Made by a program: the position numbers and the translations under genes. 42,813 nt of DNA from NCBI GenBank assembly GCA_005772825.1, contig SXIP01000263.1:1-42813 (forward strand). Reading direction: 5' to 3'. This document shows, piece after piece, positions 25,978 to 34,561 of the stretch. The DNA comes from Methylococcaceae bacterium (GTDB lineage Bacteria; Pseudomonadota; Gammaproteobacteria; Methylococcales; Methylomonadaceae). Within the stretch, counting starts at the first letter, position 1. Every line of letters starts with the position of its first letter. The notes below the pieces were generated by a model. It saw only the letters and a program-made list of their open reading frames with translations, searched no databases and had not been told where the DNA came from.

Positions 25978-26880
25978 ATGATTCCCGATTTTCTTGTAAT
26001 TGGTGCTCAAAAATCGGGCACAACCTGGTTGGATCGTAATTTGAGAAGTCACCCTCAGATATGGTTGCCCCCCGAAAAAGAAATTCATTTTTTTGATTTT
26101 CCACCCTTAATTCCTTTCTACTTCCTGCTATTTGCACCGGAACATTCCATACGCCATTGGGCAAAGAATCGGATGTTGCGCGATTACCGGAAAGTGCGGG
26201 CGGGACAGCAGACACTCTCATGGTATGTCCGTTACTATTTTTTTCTGCGTACCCAAAACTGGTATGTGTCGCTGTTTACGCCGGATAATAATCAAATTGT
26301 CGGTGAAACAACGCCACGGTATTCGATATTGCCGGAAAAGAAAGTGGCAAAGGTGCATGCCCTCATGCCCAACAGCAAAATTATCTACCTGATGCGTAAC
26401 CCGATTGACCGTATGTGGTCCGATGTCGCCATGTTTCATAGTGAGAGATTTGGACATGAAGGACTGCATACGGTTGATGAAGAGCAGGTTATTAAATTTC
26501 TAATGGATTCAAAACACTTGGCGAGTTCGCGTTATTTAAAGAACCTCGAGCAATGGGAAAACTTTTATCCGGCGTCGCAAATTTTTGTTGGTTTTTATGA
26601 GCAGGTCCGGGATACGCCGAAACAATTAATCAAATCCATTTACCGCTTTCTCGGCGTTGACGCCTCTGAACAATCCATTCCACTGACGGTTACAAAAAAA
26701 GTCAATGTCCATATTTATCCGCAAATGCCCGATCATATCGCCTATGTGCTCGCCCAGTTGCTGATAGACGATATAGAGAAATTACATCAGCGTTTTAACA
26801 ATCAATATACTGCGGAATGGTTGGCCTCGGCGCAAAGCTATCTTGCAGCGGAAAAGGACAAAAAACGGCGAGAAAAATAA
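25978..26880 (+). CDS. PAPS-dependent sulfotransferase (Sulfotransfer_1 type)
   Basis: 300 residues. The PAPS 5'-loop is DFLVIGAQKSGTTWLDRNL at the very N-terminus. HPQIWLPPEKEIHFF is the conserved segment after it, and NSKIIYLMRNPIDRMWSD the 3'-phosphate-binding strand. This is the heparan-sulfate/NodH-like type, distinct from the first (18427) and second (20644) sulfotransferases in this locus. The C-terminus is charged (AEKDKKRREK). No signal peptide. It is separated from kpsC by 356 bases with a terminator, so it is a separate unit whose promoter is not obvious. Acceptor likely a glycan; not proven. Confidence 0.85.
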   Translation: MIPDFLVIGAQKSGTTWLDRNLRSHPQIWLPPEKEIHFFDFPPLIPFYFLLFAPEHSIRHWAKNRMLRDYRKVRAGQQTLSWYVRYYFFLRTQNWYVSLFTPDNNQIVGETTPRYSILPEKKVAKVHALMPNSKIIYLMRNPIDRMWSDVAMFHSERFGHEGLHTVDEEQVIKFLMDSKHLASSRYLKNLEQWENFYPASQIFVGFYEQVRDTPKQLIKSIYRFLGVDASEQSIPLTVTKKVNVHIYPQMPDHIAYVLAQLLIDDIEKLHQRFNNQYTAEWLASAQSYLAAEKDKKRREK

Positions 26881-27114
26881 CCGGATAATGAGGGCGGTAA
26901 TCGGCAATGCTTGCGGTAAAAATTACCATAAACAACCTAAGTTTATTTTTAAATGATTGATTTTATGTAAGTTATAAAATTAATTGCGATAGAGTGGTGA
27001 GGTCAAATAATATCGACTTGCTTGAGTATAATGGTTTTCTAATATAAAATCCGGGTACGCCTTGCCGTTTCGGCACAGGTGCATAATAAAGACGGTTCCG
27101 TCCGAGGAGATTTT

Positions 27115-28878
27115 ATGTCTGATTTTAACAAGTATTCCCGTCGTCGATTCCTGAGAGATTCCAGTATCGGTTTGCTCGCATTTGCAGGAGCTCCCTCCGT
27201 ATTACGCGCCATGGAAGGCATGGGGTCAATGGGCGGCATGCAGGCCATGCCGAAAATGACGCCCAACCGGGCCTCTGCAAATTTTAAGCCGGATGTTGAG
27301 CTGGAGCTTTTTTGCAAATCAACTTCCGTGTCCATCCTGCCCGGTGAACAGACCCGAGTGCAGCAATATTCGGCAAAATTATTACAAGGCCCGCCGGATA
27401 CACTGACAGAAATAAAGGGCTCCTATCTGGGGCCGGTACTCCGTTTGCAAAAAGGCCAGAAAGTACGTATTCATTTGCATAATCAACTCGCGGAACCCAC
27501 GGTTACCCACTGGCATGGCCTGCATGTTCCGGCCAATATGGACGGACATCCACTGTATGCGATCGACCCCGGCGAAAAGCTGGTGTATGAATTTGAAGTG
27601 CTGAACCGCGCCAGCATGAATATTTATCATCCTCATCCACATGAAACGACCGCAAAGCAGGTTTATCACGGGCTTGCCGGCGCCTTGTTTGTTCATGACC
27701 AGGAAGAGGCCGCACTGGAATTACCTTCCGGTGAATACGAAATCCCTATCGTCATTCAGGACCGTGTTTTCGATGAGCAAAACCAGCTGATTTATGTGCG
27801 TAATATGCATGACCGGATGACCGGTTTTTACGGTGACCGCATTTTGGTTAACGGGCGGCCCGACTTTCATATCGATGTCGCCAGCCGGGCGTATCGACTA
27901 CGTGTTTTAAACGGCTCTACGGCGCGTATTTACAAACTGGCCTGGGATGACGGCACACCCATTACCGTCATCGGCGTCGACGGCGGCTTGCTGGAAAAAC
28001 CGGAAACCAAGCCTTACGTCATGTTGGCGCCCGGTGAACGTTTGGATGTCTGGGCGGATTTCAGCGGTCGCGGCGAAGGCTCGCAATTGGTCATGCGCAG
28101 CCTGGCTTTTTCCGGCGTGTTGCCGAAAATGGGCATGATGATGCACTCCGGCAGCTTGCCGGTCGGCAGTGATTATCCGATTTTTACGGCCCGCGTGACG
28201 CGAAAAGTCAGCGATAGCCCGAAGCTTCCGACAACATTATCAACTATCAATTGGCATAAAATTTCCGACACCGCCAATCCCGAGAAACCGGTTCCCATCG
28301 GCATTACCGAAGGCCACATGTCCATGGTCTTGAACGGCCGTCCTTATGCCTACAATGATATTCAGGACATTGAAAGAATTCGGGTTAATACCATTCAGTT
28401 AATGGAAATTTTCCATGCGCACGGCGGCGGTGGCGGTCACGGTAATTCATCCGCCGCACCGGAAGAGCAGGGCGAAGAACAGCAAAGCGGCGGCATGATG
28501 GGCGGCATGGGCATGGGAGGTATGCGTCATGGTCGCGGCATGGGTGGTATGCGACACGGCACTATGGGAGGCATGGGCGGTATGGGCGGTGGAATGGGTG
28601 GTATGGGCATGATGATGAGTATGGCCCATCCGATACATTTACACGGGCAGTCTTTCCAGATTGTCAGCCGCAGTATTGATGCCGACAGCGATGACGATTA
28701 TGCGAGCGTACGTGAAGGCTTTATTGAAAGCGGCCTGAAAGACACCGTACTGGTTATGCCCGGTGAGAAAGTTCGCATCATTAAGCCCTTCCAGGATTTT
28801 AAAGGCTTGTTTATGTATCACTGCCACAATCTTGAGCACGAAGACATGGGTATGATGCGTGATTTTTCAGTGGAATAA
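27115..28878 (+). CDS. Tat-exported multicopper oxidase with Met/Gly-rich insertion
   Basis: 587 residues from the ATG at 27115, which has GAGGAGA just upstream. The twin-arginine signal is YSRRRFLRDSSIGLLAFAG. The copper ligand motifs are all present: THWHGLHVP, IYHPHPHETT, HPIHLHGQSF and MYHCHNLEHEDMGM. The order and spacing match CueO/CopA-like laccases that oxidise Cu(I) or organic substrates in the periplasm. A Met-Gly-His low-complexity stretch (about residues 442-507, with repeats of GGMG and MRHG) is inserted just before the HPIHLHG motif. A second short Met-rich segment follows the signal peptide. These probably bind Cu(I). A TGCCG-TTT-CGGCA palindrome lies at 27063-27075 in the leader. 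Confidence 0.9.
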   Translation: MSDFNKYSRRRFLRDSSIGLLAFAGAPSVLRAMEGMGSMGGMQAMPKMTPNRASANFKPDVELELFCKSTSVSILPGEQTRVQQYSAKLLQGPPDTLTEIKGSYLGPVLRLQKGQKVRIHLHNQLAEPTVTHWHGLHVPANMDGHPLYAIDPGEKLVYEFEVLNRASMNIYHPHPHETTAKQVYHGLAGALFVHDQEEAALELPSGEYEIPIVIQDRVFDEQNQLIYVRNMHDRMTGFYGDRILVNGRPDFHIDVASRAYRLRVLNGSTARIYKLAWDDGTPITVIGVDGGLLEKPETKPYVMLAPGERLDVWADFSGRGEGSQLVMRSLAFSGVLPKMGMMMHSGSLPVGSDYPIFTARVTRKVSDSPKLPTTLSTINWHKISDTANPEKPVPIGITEGHMSMVLNGRPYAYNDIQDIERIRVNTIQLMEIFHAHGGGGGHGNSSAAPEEQGEEQQSGGMMGGMGMGGMRHGRGMGGMRHGTMGGMGGMGGGMGGMGMMMSMAHPIHLHGQSFQIVSRSIDADSDDDYASVREGFIESGLKDTVLVMPGEKVRIIKPFQDFKGLFMYHCHNLEHEDMGMMRDFSVE

Positions 28879-28888
28879 TTCCAGGAAG

Positions 28889-28913
28889 CTGCCGGAAACG
28901 GCTGATCCGGCAG
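28889..28913 (+). terminator. Hairpin after multicopper oxidase
   Basis: CTGCCGGA (28889-28896) pairs with TCCGGCAG (28906-28913), ten bases after the stop codon. No T-run follows; weak terminator candidate. Confidence 0.4.
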
Positions 28914-28975
28914 GCTCACTACGAACGGCTTAACCTTAAACTGTTCCGCCTAAAGTGGGTAGCCAATATTTTCAA
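28914..28975. repeat. Dispersed repeat, copy B
   Basis: GGCTCACTACGAACGGCTTA then ACCTTAAA (from 28914) and GTGGGTAGCCAA (about 28955-28967). The first part is the reverse complement of the 5' part of the repeat at 18236, with two extra bases; the second part matches in the same orientation. It lies between the multicopper oxidase and cheB genes. Confidence 0.55.
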
Positions 28976-29052
28976 CGTGGAGGTTAGGCTTTATATCAAC
29001 GCATAATATATCCAACCGCAAGGAGAGCGGGGGATATTTAATGCGAGTTACC

Positions 29053-30120
29053 TTAAGCCCACGGCTCGGTTTTCAGGTATTTTTCCGAGCGCGGGTTGAG
29101 TTGATGACAGAGCATGTCTCCAATTTGTCCGATATTTAATATTTTTTGCGCCGCCCCGGTTTCGATAGCGGCTTTCGGCATGCCGAACACGACGGAACTG
29201 GCTTCGTCCTGGGCGATAGTCAGGCCGCCGGCGTCAGCGATGGCTTTTAAACCGCTGGCGCCGTCATCGCCCATGCCGGTTAGTAATACTGCGATGGCTT
29301 TGCTGCGGTAATAGCGCGCCAGCGAATGCAAGGTTACATCCACCGATGGGTAATACAGGCTATCGGGTGTCAGGCTAAGATGAAAACGGCCTTGCGCATC
29401 CAGTTCCAGGTTGGCGTCGTCGGGGGCGAAATAAATACGTCCAAGCTCCGGTTTTTCGCCTGCCTTGGCTACCGTGACCGGCAATTTAACCTTGTCGGTC
29501 AGCCAGAGAATAAATGAGTCGAGAAAGCCTTTGCTGATATGCTGCACGCAGATGACCGGAAACGGGTAATTGGCCGGCAGTTTTGATAATACCGCTTCGA
29601 AGGCCTGGGGGCCTCCGGTTGAAGCGCCGATCACCAGTATCTTTAAGTACGGCTCGGCAACGGCGAGCGGCAATACCGGCGACGGCGGGGTCTGCGCCTT
29701 GCGCCTGAACACCGACACGCCAGCCAGCACTTTTATCTTGCGGGCCAATTCCCGTGCAAACTGGGGTTCCTCAAAACCTGTCGCCAAAGTGGGTTTTGCC
29801 AGCACATCAATAACGCCTGCTTCGAAAAAACGCGTTATCAGTTCCTGATGACGGTCACGCGCCGGGCTGCTGACGATTAAAATCGGTGTCGGGCAAATAT
29901 CCATGAGCTGTTGGATCAACGCTAATCCTTCCATCCCCGGTAAATAGGCTTCACTGCAAATGACATCCGGTTTGAGCTGCGGAATGAGTTCCAGCGCTTG
30001 TCGACCGTTCTCGGCCGTGCCGACAACGGTGATGTCGGGGAACCGCTCCAGTATTTTTTTTAACAGCGATACAATCGGTGGGGAACCATCAACTAAAAAC
30101 ACGCGAATCAACGTAATCAC
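29053..30120 (-). CDS. wspF: CheB-type protein-glutamate methylesterase of the Wsp-like system, degenerate receiver
   Basis: 355 residues: receiver (about 5-120), linker, then methylesterase (about 165-345). The catalytic triad is intact: Ser in GASTGGPQA, His in CVQHISKG, Asp in GMGDDGASG. The receiver is abnormal. Where CheB has DD at the first strand it has D11-G12 (FLVDGSPP), and the phosphoacceptor position is Glu57 (DVICSEAYLPGMEG) rather than Asp; a Lys remains in VLAKPT. The enzyme would reset the MCP methylation state; the Glu may imitate phosphorylation. It lies six bases downstream of the CheA gene and is last of the operon. WspF is assigned by domain architecture and context; Pseudomonas WspF keeps its Asp. 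Confidence 0.85.
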   Translation of the reverse strand: MITLIRVFLVDGSPPIVSLLKKILERFPDITVVGTAENGRQALELIPQLKPDVICSEAYLPGMEGLALIQQLMDICPTPILIVSSPARDRHQELITRFFEAGVIDVLAKPTLATGFEEPQFARELARKIKVLAGVSVFRRKAQTPPSPVLPLAVAEPYLKILVIGASTGGPQAFEAVLSKLPANYPFPVICVQHISKGFLDSFILWLTDKVKLPVTVAKAGEKPELGRIYFAPDDANLELDAQGRFHLSLTPDSLYYPSVDVTLHSLARYYRSKAIAVLLTGMGDDGASGLKAIADAGGLTIAQDEASSVVFGMPKAAIETGAAQKILNIGQIGDMLCHQLNPRSEKYLKTEPWA

Positions 30121-30126
30121 TCCTGG

Positions 30127-32358
30127 CTAAACAAGGGTTTTCAAGGTGTCCAGCAATAGCCGCTGATCAAACGCGCTTTTGCTTAAATAGGCATTCGCGC
30201 CGAGCTCAAATGCCCGCTCCCGGTCGACGGTCTCGCCCATGGCGCTGAGTAAAATAATCGGCAGGGTTTGGTAACGCGGCTGGCGGCGGATTTTTTCCGT
30301 CAACATCAGGCCGTCCACATTCGGCATCGTGACGTCGCTGACGACTGCGGCAAATTGATCGCCGCTCAGTTTTTCGTAGGCGTCGCGACCATCTACGGCG
30401 GCGGTTACGATAAAACCGGCTTTTTCCAGAACGCGCTTTATTTGCGTGCGGGTGGTGATCGAGTCTTCTGCGTAGAGAATCCGCCGGTTTTTAGTCACGG
30501 TCGGCTTATCCGCTTTGGCAGTCGGCGGCACCGGCAGCGGCCGTTTTTTGCCGTAAGCGGCCCTGACCAAATCATGGGGGTTTAAGATAATGCACACTTC
30601 GCCGTTGCCCAGCACGGTCACGCCGCTGATGTTGCGCACTCTTTTTAATACGCCGCCCATTGGTTTGAGCAGGACTTCCTGCTCATCGATCAGGTTGTCG
30701 ACCAGTAAGGCAATGCGCCCCTGTTTGACGGCGATGATCACAGCCAGCCATTGCCGTTGCCTGGACGGTTGTTCCGGCAATTCGAGCAGGTCGGTTAAAT
30801 GCGCTACCGAAACCGCCTGGTTTTCCTGCAACAGGGTAGGGTGGCCGTCGATGCTGAAAACCTGTTCGGCGGTGACGCTTCGGATGCGTTCTATGGCTTC
30901 CACAGGGACGGCATAGTAACGCTTTTGCAATTCGATAATAACGACTTTCGTGGTTGTCAGCGTAATCGGCAAGACAATCTGTATCAGCGTGCCTTGTTGT
31001 AGGACCGATTCAATGTCGATATGGCCTTTTAATTGCTCGATTTTACTGCGCACAATCGCCATGCCCAAGCCGCGTCCGGAAATATCGTTAATCTGGTCGG
31101 CCGTGGAAAAACCCTGGCTGAAAATCAATTCCTGCAATTGCTGCTCGCTCATCGCCGCCAGTTCATCAGCCCGATAGAGTTTTCTTTGTAGGGCATGGCG
31201 CTTGATTTTTTCAGCATCAATGCCCGCGCCGTCGTCTTTGACGCTGATAATAATGTTGGTCGGGGTTTGGCAGGCGCTCAGACGGATGACGCCTTGCTCG
31301 GGTTTGCCTTGTAAGCGCCGCTGTTCGGGCGCTTCAATGGCATGATCGATGGCGTTGCGGATCAGGTGCATTAACGGGTCTTTGAGCTCTTCGATAACGC
31401 GCTTGTCCGCTACCGTATCTTCGCCGTCAATCAGCAGGTTAACGCTCTTGTGCTGTTGTTTGGCAATGTCGCGCACCATGCGCGGGAACAGGTTGAATGT
31501 GGTCGAGAGCGGCAACAGCCGGATAGCGCGTATGCCTGAACCGATTTCATTGTTCAGGTAATCGATGCGGTTGTTGTCTTCATAGAGCTGGCTGCGCAAT
31601 TGCTGCAGGCGCGTTTCCAGGTTAATCGCATCGGGGGCGGCGTGCAAAGGGCGGATTTGCTGTTTCCATTCGTCCCATAGAAAAATAATGTCATTGATGT
31701 CATTTAGGCGTTGCGCTAGGCGGTTTTTATTGACGGTTAACTCGCTGACATGGGTCATTAAACTATCCAGTTGCTGCGTGCTGACTCGGATGGTGTCAAT
31801 TTTGGCGGCATGCAAGCCTGAGTCGGGCGCAGGGTAAGCGACCGCCTCGGCATGAGCCGGTTCATCGGCGGTTTTTGCAGCGCTGACCAACGGGTCGGCG
31901 GCTATCGGTTCATCCGCCGTGGTCGCGCCATTATCTTGCGCAATTGGTTCGGACGAAGGAGTCATCTCGGTACGGGCGCCGACTCTCTCCTCTTCCAATT
32001 GCGACAAAATATCGCCCAAGGTTTTCGGATGCGCCACGCCGGTAACAGCTTCGCTCGCCAAAGCCCGCAAGTCGTCGACGCCGTGATACAAGCGTTCGAT
32101 CACGCAGGCTGTCAAGGGGCGGTCATTCTGGAGAGCGGCTTTTAAAACGGTTTCAAAGTGATGCGCGACCTGCTCCATTTTCTTGACGTTGAGCATCCGC
32201 GCCAAGCCTTTTAAACTGTGCGCTTCACGAAAAACCTCGTCGAGGTGTACGGCGAACTCCGGTTGTTTTTCCAACTGCAATAAATGCTGCTCCAGGTTTT
32301 GTAGACGCTCCTCGCATTCCACCTTAAACATGAGCCGCAGATCGGGATCGTCTATCAT
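30127..32358 (-). CDS. wspE: Hybrid CheA histidine kinase with C-terminal receiver (WspE-like)
   Basis: 743 residues. Domains in order: Hpt (about 5-105) with H47 in REAHSLKGLAR; an Ala/Glu/Pro-rich linker; the dimerisation region starting IDTIRVSTQQLDSLM (about 190-290). Next come the ATPase domain with LIRNAIDHAIEAP (N box), DDGAGID and GRGLGMAIVRSK, the CheW-like domain (about 465-600), and a receiver (about 625-743) with phosphoacceptor Asp in VVSDVTMPNVDG. This Hpt-kinase-CheW-REC architecture is that of WspE, the kinase of the Pseudomonas surface-sensing Wsp pathway, which phosphorylates the diguanylate cyclase WspR. It is four bases behind the MCP gene and six before cheB, so all three are one unit. 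Confidence 0.92.
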   Translation of the reverse strand: MIDDPDLRLMFKVECEERLQNLEQHLLQLEKQPEFAVHLDEVFREAHSLKGLARMLNVKKMEQVAHHFETVLKAALQNDRPLTACVIERLYHGVDDLRALASEAVTGVAHPKTLGDILSQLEEERVGARTEMTPSSEPIAQDNGATTADEPIAADPLVSAAKTADEPAHAEAVAYPAPDSGLHAAKIDTIRVSTQQLDSLMTHVSELTVNKNRLAQRLNDINDIIFLWDEWKQQIRPLHAAPDAINLETRLQQLRSQLYEDNNRIDYLNNEIGSGIRAIRLLPLSTTFNLFPRMVRDIAKQQHKSVNLLIDGEDTVADKRVIEELKDPLMHLIRNAIDHAIEAPEQRRLQGKPEQGVIRLSACQTPTNIIISVKDDGAGIDAEKIKRHALQRKLYRADELAAMSEQQLQELIFSQGFSTADQINDISGRGLGMAIVRSKIEQLKGHIDIESVLQQGTLIQIVLPITLTTTKVVIIELQKRYYAVPVEAIERIRSVTAEQVFSIDGHPTLLQENQAVSVAHLTDLLELPEQPSRQRQWLAVIIAVKQGRIALLVDNLIDEQEVLLKPMGGVLKRVRNISGVTVLGNGEVCIILNPHDLVRAAYGKKRPLPVPPTAKADKPTVTKNRRILYAEDSITTRTQIKRVLEKAGFIVTAAVDGRDAYEKLSGDQFAAVVSDVTMPNVDGLMLTEKIRRQPRYQTLPIILLSAMGETVDRERAFELGANAYLSKSAFDQRLLLDTLKTLV

Positions 32359-32362
32359 GGCG

Positions 32363-34192
32363 TTAAATCATTTCTTGCAGTTGCCCGGCGGCTTTATTCA
32401 GGTTTTGAATAGCCAGTTTGCTTTGGGTAATGCCGTTGGCGGTTTCTTTAGCGCCGGTGTTGAGCATATTCATGGCGTCCACTACTTGATTAGTCGCGTT
32501 GGCCTGCTGTTTGGCGGTTAAGGAAATTTGCTGCAAGACATCGGCAATGTTGTTGACGGCATCGGACAGGGCGGCAAAACAGCGTTGCGCGTTTTCGGCT
32601 TGTTTGCTGCTTTGCTGTGCGGTTTGCGCGCCGGCTTCGGCTGCCAGCACGGTAATATTGGTGACTTTCTGGATGTTCTCCAACAGGTTGCTGATATGTT
32701 CGGCGGATTTCTTGCTTTGTTCGGCTAATTTCCTGATTTCCTGGGAAACCACGGTAAAGCCTTTGCCGTGCTCGCCTGCCCGGGTGGCTTCAACGGCGGC
32801 ATTCAATGCCAATAGATTGGTTTGATTGGCAATATCCTTGACCGCATCGGTCACATGGCCGATCTGGCTGGTTTGCTCGCTTAAGCGAACAATTTGCGAG
32901 CCGATATGATCGACCTTAGTGCTGAGCGTTGCCATGCTGGCGAGCATTTCCTGCATGGTTTGCGCGCCTTCCTGGGCGTTATTGACGGCTTGTTGGGCAT
33001 CCTGGTTGGCGGCATCGGCCTGCAAGATGGATTGTTGCGCCGAACGCCCCAGTTCGTTCATCGTCGCGCTGGTTTCATTCACGGCAACCGCTTGCTGGGC
33101 CGCTGTGCGTTCATGTTCGTCGGTGGTGATCGACAATTCGCTGGATGTGGTGAAAATCTCCGCCGTCGTCCTGCTGATCGGGCGGCTTAAAAACCGCCCG
33201 TAAATCAGCCCCGTTGCGGCAGCCACTGCGCCGCTCGCCAGCGCGAACAGCAACACCCAGTTGCGCAGTTGAATGATTTCGGCATTCGCTTCGGGTTCGT
33301 CAATTTCCACCAGCAGCAGCCAGCCTAAATCGTAATGCTTGTTGATAAGCAGGCCGTCGGATACGCCGACGATCGGCATATTGCGATAATCGGGGTACAG
33401 TCCGGCCATATTTTGCTGTTGCGTATGGAACAGGCGCACCGGTTTGCTATCGACTTTTTGTTGTAATACGGCATTTTCGATAAACCGGGACGGGGTAATC
33501 ATGTAGCTGTTTTTATTGACGATGTAAGCTTCGCCCGTTTCCCGCAACCCTTGCCTGTTCGTGGTGATTGCGCTCAGCGCCGCCAGGCTTAATCGATTGG
33601 CGATAATGCCGATGACCTTGCCGGTATCGCGATGCTTAATCGGCGCCGAAACCGCAAAACCATGCTGTTTATCGGCGGTGTGGTAATAGACATCCTTGAT
33701 ATGAACGCCATCGAGCGCGCCGCTAAACATATCGTTTTCCGATTCGTCGCGGCCTATCGATTTTTCATCGGTAGAAGCCAGCACACGACCTTTGGCATCC
33801 AGAACCAAGGTCTCGTAATAACCGTTTCCCCGGTCGGCTTTGGCTAATGCCGTTTTGGTTTTTAGCAGCGTATGCCACTGTTCCGCCAGCTGTTCGGAGA
33901 TAACGGCATTACCGGAACTTTGTTCCAGCAATCGATAAATATCGCTATCTAATGCGAAATCCTGGATGCGCATCACTTCGGCGTCCAAATACTGACTGAT
34001 GGTTTGGGCCTTGGCCTGCGCAATCGCCGTATAATCATTGAGAAACTGCGCTTTTAGGGCCTCCTTGCCGAACTGGTAACTCCAGAAACCAATTAAGCCG
34101 ATGGGTAACACGGAAGCGAGCAGAAATAAAATAACGAGGTGATGAGTGAGTTTTTGTTTGGCGATACGCATGGGTTTTACTCTGTTAGGCAT
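32363..34192 (-). CDS. wspA: Methyl-accepting chemoreceptor with periplasmic Cache-like domain (WspA position)
   Basis: 609 residues from the ATG at 34192; an ATG seven codons later (34171) is equally possible because neither has a clear ribosome-binding site. Transmembrane helix 1 is about 17-38 and helix 2 about 308-328. The periplasmic region of about 270 residues reads like a double Cache domain ([42 protein letters not shown]). After helix 2 only about 20 residues ([14 protein letters not shown]) precede the methylation helix, so a normal HAMP domain is absent. The signalling tip is [20 protein letters not shown], continuing EHGKGFTVV. The C-terminus lacks a CheR/CheB-tethering pentapeptide. 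It feeds the CheA-REC hybrid directly downstream. Confidence 0.85.
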   Translation of the reverse strand: MPNRVKPMRIAKQKLTHHLVILFLLASVLPIGLIGFWSYQFGKEALKAQFLNDYTAIAQAKAQTISQYLDAEVMRIQDFALDSDIYRLLEQSSGNAVISEQLAEQWHTLLKTKTALAKADRGNGYYETLVLDAKGRVLASTDEKSIGRDESENDMFSGALDGVHIKDVYYHTADKQHGFAVSAPIKHRDTGKVIGIIANRLSLAALSAITTNRQGLRETGEAYIVNKNSYMITPSRFIENAVLQQKVDSKPVRLFHTQQQNMAGLYPDYRNMPIVGVSDGLLINKHYDLGWLLLVEIDEPEANAEIIQLRNWVLLFALASGAVAAATGLIYGRFLSRPISRTTAEIFTTSSELSITTDEHERTAAQQAVAVNETSATMNELGRSAQQSILQADAANQDAQQAVNNAQEGAQTMQEMLASMATLSTKVDHIGSQIVRLSEQTSQIGHVTDAVKDIANQTNLLALNAAVEATRAGEHGKGFTVVSQEIRKLAEQSKKSAEHISNLLENIQKVTNITVLAAEAGAQTAQQSSKQAENAQRCFAALSDAVNNIADVLQQISLTAKQQANATNQVVDAMNMLNTGAKETANGITQSKLAIQNLNKAAGQLQEMI

Positions 34193-34561
34193 GACTTTGT
34201 TATGTGTGAAACGGCTCAGGCTAGCGGGTTTTAGCTCGTTTCCAAGCGCCGGAAGCTGTGAAAGTATTCATTCCGCTGGTTCCCAAGCTCTGGCTTGGGA
34301 ACCCAAATCCGAGAAGCTCTAGCTTCGAGAATTCTGGAAGCTAGAGCTCTCATCGTTATACACAAGTGTCGTCATACCCGCCCGGAAGCGGGTATCCAGT
34401 GCCATGGACGGTAACTTCGAACACATCCCTGTGTCCTGGATTCCGGCAATCCATGCCGGAATGACGTGCTCCCACAGACTTGTGTATAACGATGAGAGCT
34501 AGAGCTTGGGAACGAGCGTCAATCCGTGGCGGTTTATTTTTGCGAGTTATCTTAGTTACTC
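34193..34561. other. Intergenic gap filled mostly by an inverted-repeat element
   Basis: Between the MCP and double-CheW genes. Positions about 34279-34513 are a nested inverted-repeat element (listed separately); the rest carries no gene. It separates wspR-cheR-cheW from mcp-cheA-cheB. Confidence 0.6.
34279..34513. repeat. MITE-like nested inverted-repeat element
   Basis: The perfect 23-base arms at 34345-34367 and 34478-34500 are reverse complements (CTCATCGTTATACACAAGT reads back as its complement). Inside them is a second pair, CGTCATACCCG...CGGGTATCCAG and CTGGATTCCGG...CCGGAATGACG (34370-34466). At the outer left a perfect 10-bp hairpin GTTCCCAAGC/GCTTGGGAAC (34279-34302) occurs, with a third copy of GCTTGGGAAC at 34504-34513. 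No transposase gene. The inner CGTCAT...CCGGAATGACG units resemble widespread gammaproteobacterial intergenic repeats, so this looks like a composite insertion. Confidence 0.75.

Noticed and set aside
27063-27075. TGCCG-TTT-CGGCA palindrome before the multicopper oxidase as a CueR operator
   Set aside because: Does not match the known CueR-type spacing and no MerR-family regulator is nearby; noted only in the gene entry.
34279-34513. CRISPR array or tRNA gene in the gap between MCP and double CheW
   Set aside because: Repeats are inverted, not direct with spacers, and no cloverleaf is present.
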